Origin: Planctomycetales bacterium 4484_123
GTDB taxonomy: Bacteria > Planctomycetota > Phycisphaerae > SM23-33
Direction of reading: 5' to 3'
DNA length: 7,122 nt
Assembly: GCA_002049885.1 (NCBI GenBank)
Contig: MVCS01000064.1
Location: forward strand, 1-7,122
Shown: positions 1 through 6,457 of the stretch, one piece after another
Layout: each line of letters opens with the position of its first letter
How positions within the stretch are numbered: the first letter of the stretch is position 1
The notes under the pieces: generated by a model
Database searches by the model: none
What the model was told of the DNA's origin: nothing
Seen by the model: the letters and a program-made list of their open reading frames with translations, nothing else
Program-made: the position numbers and the translations under genes

Positions 1-312
1 GAGTCTTTCCAGGATTACTTCGACGAGCTGGTGGTGCGGTGCTATTGCACGGAGGAGAACTTCCGCCGGCTGGACTGGGCCGAGGGCCTGGCCCGGCAGT
101 TGCGCCTGACCATCCCGCAGGTGGCGCTGGCGTGGGTCTTCAACCAGCCCATGAATGTCTTTGTCTTTGCCCTGGTCGGCTGCCGCAGGCCCGAGGAATT
201 CAAGGCCAACGTCGCCGCCGTCGAGCTGACCCTGCCGGCCGAGCCGCCGGCATGGGCGAGGCCGGTGGGCGCTAGAGTGATGGCCGTAACGGCGGCCAGG
301 CTGGCGGTGTAG
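1..312 (+). CDS. Aldo/keto reductase, C-terminal fragment (5' end outside window)
   Basis: Frame 1 is open from the first base to the TAG at 310-312, giving about 103 residues of a protein that begins upstream. It reads as the end of the NADPH-dependent aldo/keto reductase TIM barrel. A 'CTEENFRRLDWAEGLARQ' helix is followed by 'TIPQVALAWVFNQP', which matches the family's 'T.aQVALAWvl.qP' segment. Then come 'ALVGCRRPEEF' and 'NVAAVELTLP', which match the cofactor-binding 'pivG.rtpeef..N..A.el.L' block near the C-terminus. The catalytic Asp/Tyr/Lys/His residues would lie upstream and cannot be seen. The last 20 or so residues after 'PAWA' (RPVGARVMAVTAARLAV) do not resemble the usual short end and may be a divergent tail. 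The substrate cannot be inferred. It has no evident link to the envelope genes downstream, from which it is separated by 288 bp containing a new promoter. Confidence 0.85.
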   Translation, partial: ESFQDYFDELVVRCYCTEENFRRLDWAEGLARQLRLTIPQVALAWVFNQPMNVFVFALVGCRRPEEFKANVAAVELTLPAEPPAWARPVGARVMAVTAARLAV

Positions 313-362
313 GAACGGCTCCGGCCTTTCACTGACGTCCAAATATTGACACGTGGTCGTAT

Positions 363-375
363 AAAAGACTCTTTT
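363..375. promoter_or_regulatory. AT-rich perfect palindrome, possible operator
   Basis: AAAAGA-C-TCTTTT is a perfect 13-bp palindrome inside an AT-rich island (about 341-378) in otherwise very GC-rich DNA, between the reductase gene and the PEP-CTERM protein gene. It lies just downstream of a TTGACA (346-351) and overlaps a TATAAA (360-365). Those two boxes are only 8 bp apart, so they do not form a normal promoter. A binding site for a dimeric regulator is possible. No known operator was recognised. Confidence 0.25.
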
Positions 376-471
376 GGCCTTGACGGCGCGGGCGGGCCTG
401 GCCCGGGACGCTGCCGCGGATCGGCGGCCGGGCCCCGTTTGAATACCTCTAAGCGGGAAAGATTTGGCCAC

Positions 472-500
472 TTGACAGCCGGGCCGGGCCGTGTTAGCAT
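472..500 (+). promoter_or_regulatory. Sigma70-type promoter for the PEP-CTERM protein gene
   Basis: TTGACA (472-477, perfect -35) is separated by exactly 17 nt from TAGCAT (495-500, 4 of 6 matches to TATAAT). Transcription would start near 506-508, leaving a leader of roughly 95 nt before the ATG at 601. A near-palindrome, GCATAATTGTGC (497-508), overlaps the -10 box and the probable start site and could be a repressor site. The call rests on sequence match only. Confidence 0.65.
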
Positions 501-549
501 AATTGTGCATCGAAAAGCCGGCTCGGCTTGGCCGGCATGCTTGCTCAAG

Positions 550-580
550 GCGCTCAGCGTCTCCAATCAAGAGAGAGCGC
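550..580 (+). promoter_or_regulatory. Leader stem-loop directly upstream of the ribosome-binding site
   Basis: GCGCTC (550-555) pairs with GAGCGC (575-580). After a 4-nt bulge (556-559), TCTC (560-563) pairs with GAGA (571-574) around a 7-nt loop. The structure ends 4 nt before the AGGAGGAGGG ribosome-binding site (585-594). It could stabilise the mRNA or keep the binding site exposed. A smaller hairpin, AAGCCG/CGGCTT (515-520 with 524-529), lies further up the same leader and overlaps an alternative pairing of GCCGGC 517-522 with 531-536. The pairings are seen in the sequence; their roles are inferred. Confidence 0.4.
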
Positions 581-600
581 AACTAGGAGGAGGGCTCGGG

Positions 601-1365
601 ATGTTGTCGGCGACTACTAAGGCTGCTCTGCTTGCCTTGCTGGTTTGCGTGTGCCTGGCGGTGGGGAGGGCACCGGCTACTGTGATTATCTACACGTACG
701 ACAGCACCGTGGACGACCCGCGGGGGCCCTTCAGCTTCGGCGAGAGCGGCTCGTTCTCCCTGCCGCAGTACAACGACCCCGTCTGGGACCTGGAGACCGT
801 CACCGTCACCGTCACGGGGGTGGCCGTCTCCGGCTACAACGTCTTCGACAGCGAAAGCGACGTCCCTGGCTGGGCGGAGGTCTCGCTGGGAGTGGACATC
901 ACCGTCACCTCCGATACGCCCTCGGCCCCCGTGGTCACGCTGGTGATACCGCGGGAGACGAAGCGCCAGGACGTCGCCGCCGACGAGGCCGGGGAAGCCG
1001 GCACTGAGGTTCTGTTCCTGGGCCACACTGTCAATGCCGACTTCGCTGGCGCCGACAGCGTCAAGGTGGAAACCGACGGGGCTGCCGACGCCGAGACGGT
1101 CATGCTGGCCAAGGCCGCCGGCGACGACCTCAGCGACTGGGTCGGCACCGGCCAGATAACCTGGCACTTCGCCAGCTCCCTGCACGCCACCCACTCTTCC
1201 AACGTGCCGCTGGGCCAGGTCGAGTCCGAGCCGCCCCAGTTCAATTTCACCGCGGTGGTGCGGTACGAGAACCTCGAGCCCGAGCCCGCATCGTTGCTGC
1301 TGTTGGCCGGTGCCCTGGCGCCGGTGCTCGTTCGGCGGCGTCGCCGGCGTGCGGCACGGGCTTGA
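601..1365 (+). CDS. Secreted choice-of-anchor E domain protein with PEP-CTERM sorting signal
   Basis: This is a 254-residue exported protein of unknown biochemical role, probably attached to or shed from the envelope or exopolysaccharide. The ATG at 601 is chosen over the upstream open frame because AGGAGGAGGG (585-594) sits just before it and the signal peptide begins there. That peptide has Lys7, a hydrophobic core at 8-21 and likely cleavage after 'APA' at residue 26. The mature part is an acidic, Thr/Val-rich beta domain. GPFS (42-45), LPQYN (54-58), a 'DLETVTVTVTG' strand and VGTG (181-184) recur in the next gene's protein and fit the choice-of-anchor E family. The tail has the PEP-CTERM layout: PEP at 227-229, a hydrophobic helix about 230-244 and six arginines at 245-250. 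In known systems an exosortase recognises this tail and removes it; no exosortase is in this window. There are no catalytic motifs. The family call is firm and the ligand is unknown. Confidence 0.87.
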   Translation: MLSATTKAALLALLVCVCLAVGRAPATVIIYTYDSTVDDPRGPFSFGESGSFSLPQYNDPVWDLETVTVTVTGVAVSGYNVFDSESDVPGWAEVSLGVDITVTSDTPSAPVVTLVIPRETKRQDVAADEAGEAGTEVLFLGHTVNADFAGADSVKVETDGAADAETVMLAKAAGDDLSDWVGTGQITWHFASSLHATHSSNVPLGQVESEPPQFNFTAVVRYENLEPEPASLLLLAGALAPVLVRRRRRRAARA

Positions 1366-1404
1366 TCGCCAGGTCGCCTGCACGTCAGGACCATGAATCT
1401 CCGG

Positions 1405-1438
1405 AAGGGCCCGCCGTGTCAGCGGCGGGCCCTTTGAT
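1405..1438 (+). terminator. Intrinsic terminator after the PEP-CTERM protein gene
   Basis: AAGGGCCCGCCG (1405-1416) pairs perfectly with CGGCGGGCCCTT (1423-1434) around the 6-nt loop TGTCAG. The hairpin ends in TTT (1433-1435) and then GAT. The 12-bp GC-rich stem is very stable; the T tract is short, as is common in GC-rich genomes. It lies 40 bp past the stop codon and separates this gene from the next transcription unit. Confidence 0.8.
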
Positions 1439-1759
1439 AGCGCCCCTTGGCGGGGCGGGGGACGGTGGGAATACGCAATTCTTGCTTGTTCTGGCCGCTT
1501 GATGCCGCCACCGCGCAGGACGGTGAGCGGCTGGCGGACCGAAAGTCTCAACGAGCGTCCGATGCCGGGAATGGTTCGTGGTTGCTTTGGGGGCGCTGGG
1601 TGGGTGTCCGCTAAGGTGATTTTTTGCGGTTGCTTTTGACTGGGGCCGTCGGTAGCATTCGGTGCGCTGCGGTGTCGGCGCAGGGTATCTCCGGCCGAGG
1701 CGGGCCGTGCAGGGATGTAGCGGCTGAGATGGCACAACAGGTCAGCACGGAGCAGAACG
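1439..1759. other. Intergenic region with no credible gene
   Basis: No credible protein or RNA gene was found here. Open frames on either strand lack a start with a ribosome-binding site and resemble no family. The region holds a small GC hairpin (CGCCCC 1441-1446 with GGGGCG 1452-1457), a promoter candidate (1630-1658) and the leader of the next gene. The leader has two weak stems: CGGCC/GGCCG (1692-1696 with 1703-1707) and GCTGA/TCAGC (1723-1727 with 1742-1746). The second ends just before the GGAG (1749-1752) ribosome-binding site. Confidence 0.6.
1630..1658 (+). promoter_or_regulatory. Candidate sigma70-type promoter for the 587-residue surface protein gene
   Basis: TTGCTT (1630-1635) is separated by 17 nt from TAGCAT (1653-1658). 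The -10 box is identical to that of the preceding gene and lies 101 nt before the start codon (100 nt in the first gene). A TTGACT (1636-1641) is a better -35 match but only 11 nt from the -10 box. GGGCCGT just upstream of TAGCAT and GTGC just downstream also recur in the first promoter. Taken alone it would be weak; the shared layout raises confidence. Confidence 0.45.
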
Positions 1760-3523
1760 GTGCCTAGGACAAGACGCCTCCTGGAAGCGCTGGAACGGAA
1801 GATCTTTCTTGACACCGTGGTGGAGACGACCACGGTGGGGCCCTTTTCTCCGTCGCACGCGGCGACGACGTTTGCCGTTCCTCAGTTCGACAACCAGAAC
1901 GGTACGCGCCGGCTGCTGTCGGTGGAGATGAACCTGGTGCTGACCTCGCGCGGCGGGGCCACGGGCCTGGAAAACGAAGGCCCCGGCACGGGCTCGGCCA
2001 CGGTGACCATCGGCACGGACGTCAACGTCGAGCGCGACTGGGAAAACCACGGCGACGGCGTCTGGGACGTGGAACTGTCCGCCACCGAGAGCGAGACCAA
2101 CGCCAACGTCCAGGCCGACAGCGACGCCGCCCCCGACTACCTGTATCCCAACGACGACGACTCCGTGGTGGTCGCCGGGACCACCGCCCAGGATGAGGAC
2201 TCCAAGACCTGGACCGACCCCGCCGACATCCTGCCGTTCATCGGCAGCGGCACGGTGGATATCTACTACGAGAGCTTTCCCAACAATTCCTCCGACCACA
2301 CCATCGGCAGCGGCACGGTGCAGACGGTGACGGTGCAGGCTGACTCGTTCACCATCGACGTGACCATCACCTATACCTACGACGTGCCCGAGCTGGAGCT
2401 GGTCAAGGGCGTCATCGCCACCAACGGCTCGGGGACCTTTACCCGCAAGGCCGGGCCGGTGACCTTCACCGCCCCGGGCAGCGCGGGGGTGCGCTTCAGC
2501 GGCACCATCAGCTCCACGGCCCTGGACAGCCGGACCGTTGACGCCAACCTGCTGCTGGCCGAGCCGGGCGATTTGGTTTCCTTCGGCATCGTCATCGAGA
2601 ACGTCGGCGGCGGGACCAACGGCGCCTACGACGTCCGCGTCCGCGACACCATCCCCAACGGAATGTCCATCCCGCCGGGCGGGTTGAACCTGACCGTCAC
2701 CGACGGCACCGGTGCGGCGGTGGCCTACACCGAGCTGGGCACCGGCCTGTTCGACTCGACCGGGGGGATCGAGCTGACGGATCCCGGTCCCACCTCCGGC
2801 TCCGGCGCCGGCGGCGTGCTGGACGTCTACCACGCCACCAGCGGGCGGAACGTGGTGGTGATCACCTACGACCTGAAGGTCGATTCGGACATCTGGAAGC
2901 AGACCCCGCAGGCCTCCGTGCGCAAGCTCATCGACACGGCCACCGTGTACAACTACGCCGGCTACGAGGGCGGGACCGACCTGTCGGTGGCCGACCTGAC
3001 CGACCAGGCCTACGTGACGCTGCTCCAGTACCACTACGACTGGTGGGACCGCTACGAGTGGGGCACCTGGGAGGAGTTCAAACCCGCCTATGCCCAGGCC
3101 TTCGCGCCCCTCTACAGCGGCACGGCCGAGCCGGGGGCCACGCTCAGCGTCGAGATCTATGACGCCCAGGGCAACCTCATCGGCTCCAAGGCCGCGGTGG
3201 TCGATGCCGGCGGCAACTGGCTGGCCAACTTCCCCGATACCGCCATGACCCTTCAGCCGCACTATGTCCTGCTGCGGCAGACCTACGCCGGCTACAGCCC
3301 GCTGGCGGATGCCGGCTACAACCTGCGGACGTACTACTCGCGGGCACTGCTGGGCGGGGGGACGTTCGTCTCAGAGCAACTGACGGTGGAGAACGTGCTG
3401 GCCCGGCGCTCGGTGGGGTCGCTGGAGGCGCTGTACGCTGCGGGCGTCTCGCCCATCACGTTGGGCTGGCATGCCTTCGCCTACGAGATGCTTTGTCTGC
3501 CCGCGGTGCCTGGCGGGTATTGA
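1760..3523 (+). CDS. Large surface protein: LEPR-like N-terminus, choice-of-anchor E, DUF11-like and Ig-like domains
   Basis: This 587-residue protein is probably an extracellular or surface structural or adhesion protein. GTG 1760 is the first start after an in-frame stop at 1718-1720, with GGAG (1749-1752) 7 nt upstream. There is no hydrophobic signal peptide. Residues 5-18 (RRLLEALERKIFLD) instead resemble a degenerate LEPR-xLL motif, seen at the start of many planctomycete secreted proteins. A choice-of-anchor E domain spans about 25-210, with GPFS, VPQFDN (40-45) and IGSG (161-164) as in the previous protein. A DUF11-like domain follows at about 211-415 ('GDLVSFGIVIENVGGG', 'RVRDTIPNGM'). 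After an aromatic patch at 424-440 comes an Ig-like segment at about 449-500 (SGTAEPGATLSVEIYDAQGN). The rest runs through 'AGYNLRTYYSRAL' to a terminal PGGY. I associate this ending with large planctomycete-type surface proteins, from memory. There is no PEP-CTERM tail or catalytic motif. The TolC-family gene follows 114 bp later. Confidence 0.85.
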   Translation: MPRTRRLLEALERKIFLDTVVETTTVGPFSPSHAATTFAVPQFDNQNGTRRLLSVEMNLVLTSRGGATGLENEGPGTGSATVTIGTDVNVERDWENHGDGVWDVELSATESETNANVQADSDAAPDYLYPNDDDSVVVAGTTAQDEDSKTWTDPADILPFIGSGTVDIYYESFPNNSSDHTIGSGTVQTVTVQADSFTIDVTITYTYDVPELELVKGVIATNGSGTFTRKAGPVTFTAPGSAGVRFSGTISSTALDSRTVDANLLLAEPGDLVSFGIVIENVGGGTNGAYDVRVRDTIPNGMSIPPGGLNLTVTDGTGAAVAYTELGTGLFDSTGGIELTDPGPTSGSGAGGVLDVYHATSGRNVVVITYDLKVDSDIWKQTPQASVRKLIDTATVYNYAGYEGGTDLSVADLTDQAYVTLLQYHYDWWDRYEWGTWEEFKPAYAQAFAPLYSGTAEPGATLSVEIYDAQGNLIGSKAAVVDAGGNWLANFPDTAMTLQPHYVLLRQTYAGYSPLADAGYNLRTYYSRALLGGGTFVSEQLTVENVLARRSVGSLEALYAAGVSPITLGWHAFAYEMLCLPAVPGGY

Positions 3524-3637
3524 CACTTGGACGGGATCAGTCGCGGGGCCCGGCCGTGGACCGGTACGAGTGCGGCGGGCCGGGTTGGTTGGCCCGGGAG
3601 TCGCCTGGGGCTCCCTCGACTATGGAGAGTTGAGACC

Positions 3638-5410
3638 ATGGACCGAATCCTGCCGAACGACGCGCGTGGCCTGGTGGTCTTGTCGGTCTTGGCCTGTCTG
3701 CTGCTGGCCTCTTGCCAGGACAGGTTCGATGCCGAGGACAAGGCCTTCGCCAGGGCCGAACAGCAGCAACTGGCCGCGGAGTTCAAGAGCCAGATCGCCA
3801 TGCTTACCACGGCCGAGAAGCAACTGCCGGTGCCGGCGGCCAAGCCGGTCAAGATACCCGCCGGCTTCAGTCCGCCCTGGAACAAGGCCGTCGCCGGCAC
3901 GCTGTTCGTCGGGGCCAAGCCCGCCCGCCACTCGCTGGAGGATTTGTTCGCCAGGACGCTGAAGCACTCCAAGCAGATCAAGGTCTTCAGCGACCTGCCG
4001 CTGATCCGCGAGACAGGCATCCGGGAGGCCCGCGGGCGCTTCGACACCCACGCCTTCGTCGAGACCTTCTATTCACTGACGAACGAGCCGGTGGGCAGCA
4101 CCTTGAAGACCGGAGGGCCCAGCCGCTTCCACGAATACCAGACATCCCTGGAGGCCGGCATCAAGAAGAAGCTCATCACCGGGGCGGACCTGAAGTTCTC
4201 GCAGTGGCTGGCGCGGACGACGAGCAACTCCGTGTTCTTCGTGCCGCACCGCCAGGCCACTGCCCGCCTGGCGCTGATGATCACCCAGCCGCTGCTGAAG
4301 GGCGCCGGGGTCAAGTACAACCGGAGCTTCATCCGCATCGCCAAGATCGACAGCCAGGTGGCCCGCAGCGAGTTCGTGCGCCAGGCCGAGGCCCATCTGC
4401 TGGAGGTCAACCGGGCGTACTGGTCCCTGTACCTGGCCCGGGCCCTGTGCGTGCAGAAACGCAAGTTGGTGGCCGACACCGCGGCCCTGGTGGACAAGCT
4501 GGCCAAGCGCACCGACATCGACACCATGCAGAGCCAGCTCAAACGCGCTCGCAGCGCCCTGGCCAGCCGGCAGGCCGAGCTGGTGCGGGCGGAGATGGCC
4601 GTCAAGAACGCCGAGGACCGCATCAAGGCCCTCATCAACGACCCCGACCTGCTGCCCAGCGGGAAGGTCGAGTTGGTCCCCACCGACATGCCCTCCATGG
4701 CGGAACTGAAGGTGGACATGAAGCAGGCCGCCGCCGTGGCACTGGAGAACCGCCCCGAGATCCGCCAGGCCTTCATGCAGTTCAAGGCCGCCATGATCCG
4801 CCGGGACATGGCCAAGAACGAGGTCCTGCCCAAGCTCGACCTGGTCCTGGAGGCCGCCATCAGCGGGCTGGACAACGCCGGGCCCATCACCGCCGCCTAC
4901 GACGACCAGTGGCGACATCCGGGCTTCAGAATCGGACTGGTCTTCGACTATCCCGTCGAGAACAACACCGCCGAGGCCCGGCTGCTGCGGCGGAAACTGG
5001 AACTCCGCCAGCAACTGTCGCAACTGAGAACCACGGTGGACACCGTGCTGCTGGAGGTCAAGATCGCCGCCCGCGAGGTCGTCACCCGCTACCACGAGAT
5101 GCAGGCCCGCTACCAGGCGCTGCGGGCCGCCGAAGAGGACGTCCGCATCCTGGCCAAGCGCTGGGAGCCCTTCGCGGGCGCCGACGGGCGCGGCACGATG
5201 GGTTACCTCCGGCTGCTGATCGACGCCCAGGAACGCCTGGCCCAGGCCCAGCAGGACCTGGCCGCCTCCACCGCGTCCTACAACGTCGCCTTGGTCAACC
5301 TCCAACGCGCTCAGGGCACCCTGCTGAGCTACCAGGACCTCAAGATTACCCGCACCAAGGACAAGGACGACCTGCCGGTACTGAACCTGGAGAAGAAGAA
5401 AAAGCCCTGA
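3638..5410 (+). CDS. TolC-family outer-membrane efflux lipoprotein
   Basis: This 590-residue outer-membrane channel of the TolC/OEP family would form the outer exit duct of a trans-envelope exporter. I start at ATG 3638 rather than an upstream ATG at 3527 because GGAGAG (3624-3629) precedes it by 8 nt and a lipoprotein signal follows at once. The hydrophobic core is at 11-24 and the lipobox is LASC with Cys26. A linker of about 110 residues comes first, then the first OEP repeat from about 135 (FDTHAFVETFYS). It includes a strand hairpin, 'LMITQPLLKGAG' and long Ala/Arg/Gln helices. The second repeat starts near 360 (VALENRPEIRQAF), with YPVENN at about 438-443 and a long helical stretch to about 565. 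The tail is charged and ends in KKKKP. TolC proteins are usually about 420-500 residues, so this one is long. It precedes the adaptor gene, supporting a channel-adaptor pair. The substrate is unknown. Confidence 0.92.
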   Translation: MDRILPNDARGLVVLSVLACLLLASCQDRFDAEDKAFARAEQQQLAAEFKSQIAMLTTAEKQLPVPAAKPVKIPAGFSPPWNKAVAGTLFVGAKPARHSLEDLFARTLKHSKQIKVFSDLPLIRETGIREARGRFDTHAFVETFYSLTNEPVGSTLKTGGPSRFHEYQTSLEAGIKKKLITGADLKFSQWLARTTSNSVFFVPHRQATARLALMITQPLLKGAGVKYNRSFIRIAKIDSQVARSEFVRQAEAHLLEVNRAYWSLYLARALCVQKRKLVADTAALVDKLAKRTDIDTMQSQLKRARSALASRQAELVRAEMAVKNAEDRIKALINDPDLLPSGKVELVPTDMPSMAELKVDMKQAAAVALENRPEIRQAFMQFKAAMIRRDMAKNEVLPKLDLVLEAAISGLDNAGPITAAYDDQWRHPGFRIGLVFDYPVENNTAEARLLRRKLELRQQLSQLRTTVDTVLLEVKIAAREVVTRYHEMQARYQALRAAEEDVRILAKRWEPFAGADGRGTMGYLRLLIDAQERLAQAQQDLAASTASYNVALVNLQRAQGTLLSYQDLKITRTKDKDDLPVLNLEKKKKP

Positions 5411-5428
5411 GATCGATTGCCCGAGGAG

Positions 5429-5505
5429 GCCGCCTGTCTCGCTCCGGCGGGCGGCGGCTGCGGAGCCATGTTGCGAGAGTCTTCGGCCGGCCCGGGGACT
5501 CTCGC
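5429..5505 (+). other. Two tandem stem-loops between the channel and adaptor genes
   Basis: The first stem is GCCGCCTG (5429-5436) with CGGGCGGC (5448-5455), 8 bp with one G-U pair. The second is a perfect 9-bp stem, GCGAGAGTC (5473-5481) with GACTCTCGC (5497-5505), around a 15-nt GC-rich loop. Only TT follows the second stem, so a strong terminator is unlikely. Partial attenuation or mRNA processing that sets the channel-to-adaptor ratio is a reasonable guess. The rest of the 146-bp gap contains no gene. Confidence 0.45.
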
Positions 5506-5556
5506 TTCATCGAGACGGGTGGCCATGCTGACGGCTGCCAGGAGAGATAGCGAACG

Positions 5557-6429
5557 ATGAGAACGGCATGGCTGGTGCTGTTGGCCGCGGCGGGCCTGGC
5601 CGGGGCCGGCGAGCGTCGGCCGGAAGGCCCGCAGGGCATCAAGGCCGTCACCGAGCCCAGCGAGGACCGCACGGTGCTGGGCTTCACCTTCCCCGGGCGG
5701 ATAGCCAAGGTGCTGGTCAAGGAAGGCCAATACGTCCAGGCCGGCCAGCCCCTGATCCAACTCGACGACGCCGTCGAACGCGTGGAGCTGGAGATGCTCA
5801 AGGCCAAGGCCGAGGACAGCACGCGGGTGCGGGCGGCCGAACTGCGACTGAAACGCGCTCGCGTGGTGCTGGGCAAGGTCCGCAAGGCCTACCAGGACAA
5901 GGCCGCCTCCAAACGCGAACTGGAAGAGGCCACGCTGGCCGCGGCCATGGCTGAGCTGGAACTGGAAATAGCCCGGCTCGAACGCCGACAGGCACAGGGT
6001 CGGTACCGCCAGGCCGTACTGAAGCTGGAGCGGATGCGGCTGCTGAGCCCGGTGGCCGGGCGCATCGAGCGGCTCCTGGTCAGGGCCGGGGAGTCCATCA
6101 AGGCCCTGGCCCCGGTGGCGCGAATAGTGCAGGTCAACCCGCTGCGGATCGAGGTGCCCGTGCCCATGGCCCGCGCCCGCGGCATCCGCCCCGGACAGGC
6201 GGCCCGGGTCCGCTTCGCCGATGGCGCCGGTGGGGCCGCAGCGGGCCGGGTGGTGCGCCTGTCCTCCGTGGCCGACGCCGGCAGCGGGACGCTGGCCGTT
6301 CGCGTGGAGGTCCCCAATCCCGCCGGCCGACCGGCGGGCGAACAGGTGACGGTGGAGTTCATCGCGACGGGGGCCCCCGGCCCGTCAAGCCGCGCGGCGC
6401 GGCTGGGCCCGGCCAGATCGGGCCGGTAG
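5557..6429 (+). CDS. Periplasmic adaptor (membrane fusion protein, HlyD/RND-adaptor family)
   Basis: This 290-residue adaptor would bridge an inner-membrane transporter to the TolC-like channel encoded just upstream. ATG 5557 has GGAGAG (5541-5546) 10 nt before it and opens a Sec-type signal peptide with a hydrophobic core at 4-16 and cleavage near AGA/G 16-18. The first half of the biotinyl-lipoyl domain is at about 33-71 (GRIAKVLVKEGQYVQAGQPL, then LD). A long Arg/Glu/Ala-rich alpha hairpin follows at about 72-160. The second lipoyl half is at about 163-192 (SPVAGRIERLLVRAGESI) and the beta-barrel at about 195-265 (GIRPGQAARVRFADG). The C-terminus ends in a short basic tail with little of the membrane-proximal domain of larger RND adaptors. 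At 290 residues it is short for the family but appears complete. The flippase gene starts 28 bp downstream, so these are probably co-transcribed. No cognate pump gene is visible. Confidence 0.92.
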   Translation: MRTAWLVLLAAAGLAGAGERRPEGPQGIKAVTEPSEDRTVLGFTFPGRIAKVLVKEGQYVQAGQPLIQLDDAVERVELEMLKAKAEDSTRVRAAELRLKRARVVLGKVRKAYQDKAASKRELEEATLAAAMAELELEIARLERRQAQGRYRQAVLKLERMRLLSPVAGRIERLLVRAGESIKALAPVARIVQVNPLRIEVPVPMARARGIRPGQAARVRFADGAGGAAAGRVVRLSSVADAGSGTLAVRVEVPNPAGRPAGEQVTVEFIATGAPGPSSRAARLGPARSGR

Positions 6430-6457
6430 CGGCCCGCCGGGCTCCAGGAGCACGCCG

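Noticed and set aside
346..365. TTGACA and TATAAA pair
   Set aside because: Only 8 nt separate the boxes, and no acceptable -10 lies 16-18 nt downstream of the TTGACA.
466..479. GG-N10-GC spacing resembling a sigma54 promoter
   Set aside because: Spacing is right, but the -12 box reads CAGC instead of TTGC and the -24 box is imperfect; chance matches are expected in GC-rich DNA.
529..544. Sigma54-like TGGC...TTGC pair upstream of the PEP-CTERM gene
   Set aside because: The GG and GC dinucleotides are 11 nt apart instead of the required 10, and it lies inside the leader of a good sigma70-type promoter. It is worth recalling only because some PEP-CTERM systems use sigma54.
583..1833. 416-codon open frame on the - strand spanning the intergenic gap
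   Set aside because: It covers the PEP-CTERM gene antisense and runs through its terminator. No family resemblance was seen.
1742..3262. 506-codon open frame on the - strand
   Set aside because: The translation is a Gly/Val/His-rich antisense shadow of the surface protein, with no domain, no convincing ribosome-binding site and low-complexity composition.
3520..3548. TTGACA overlapping the stop codon of the surface protein gene, as promoter of the TolC gene
   Set aside because: The sequence 16-18 nt downstream is GC-only and has no -10 resemblance.
3712..5550. Long (612-codon) open frame on the + strand overlapping the TolC gene
   Set aside because: Its product is Gly/Arg/Pro/His-rich with no family signature. 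It is a typical shadow frame in GC-rich DNA, while the overlapping frame encodes a clear TolC protein.
4541..5862. Identical 12-mer AAACGCGCTCGC in the TolC gene (4541-4552) and adaptor gene (5851-5862)
   Set aside because: In both places it encodes Lys-Arg-Ala-Arg in helical regions of proteins with similar codon use; coincidence is the simplest explanation.
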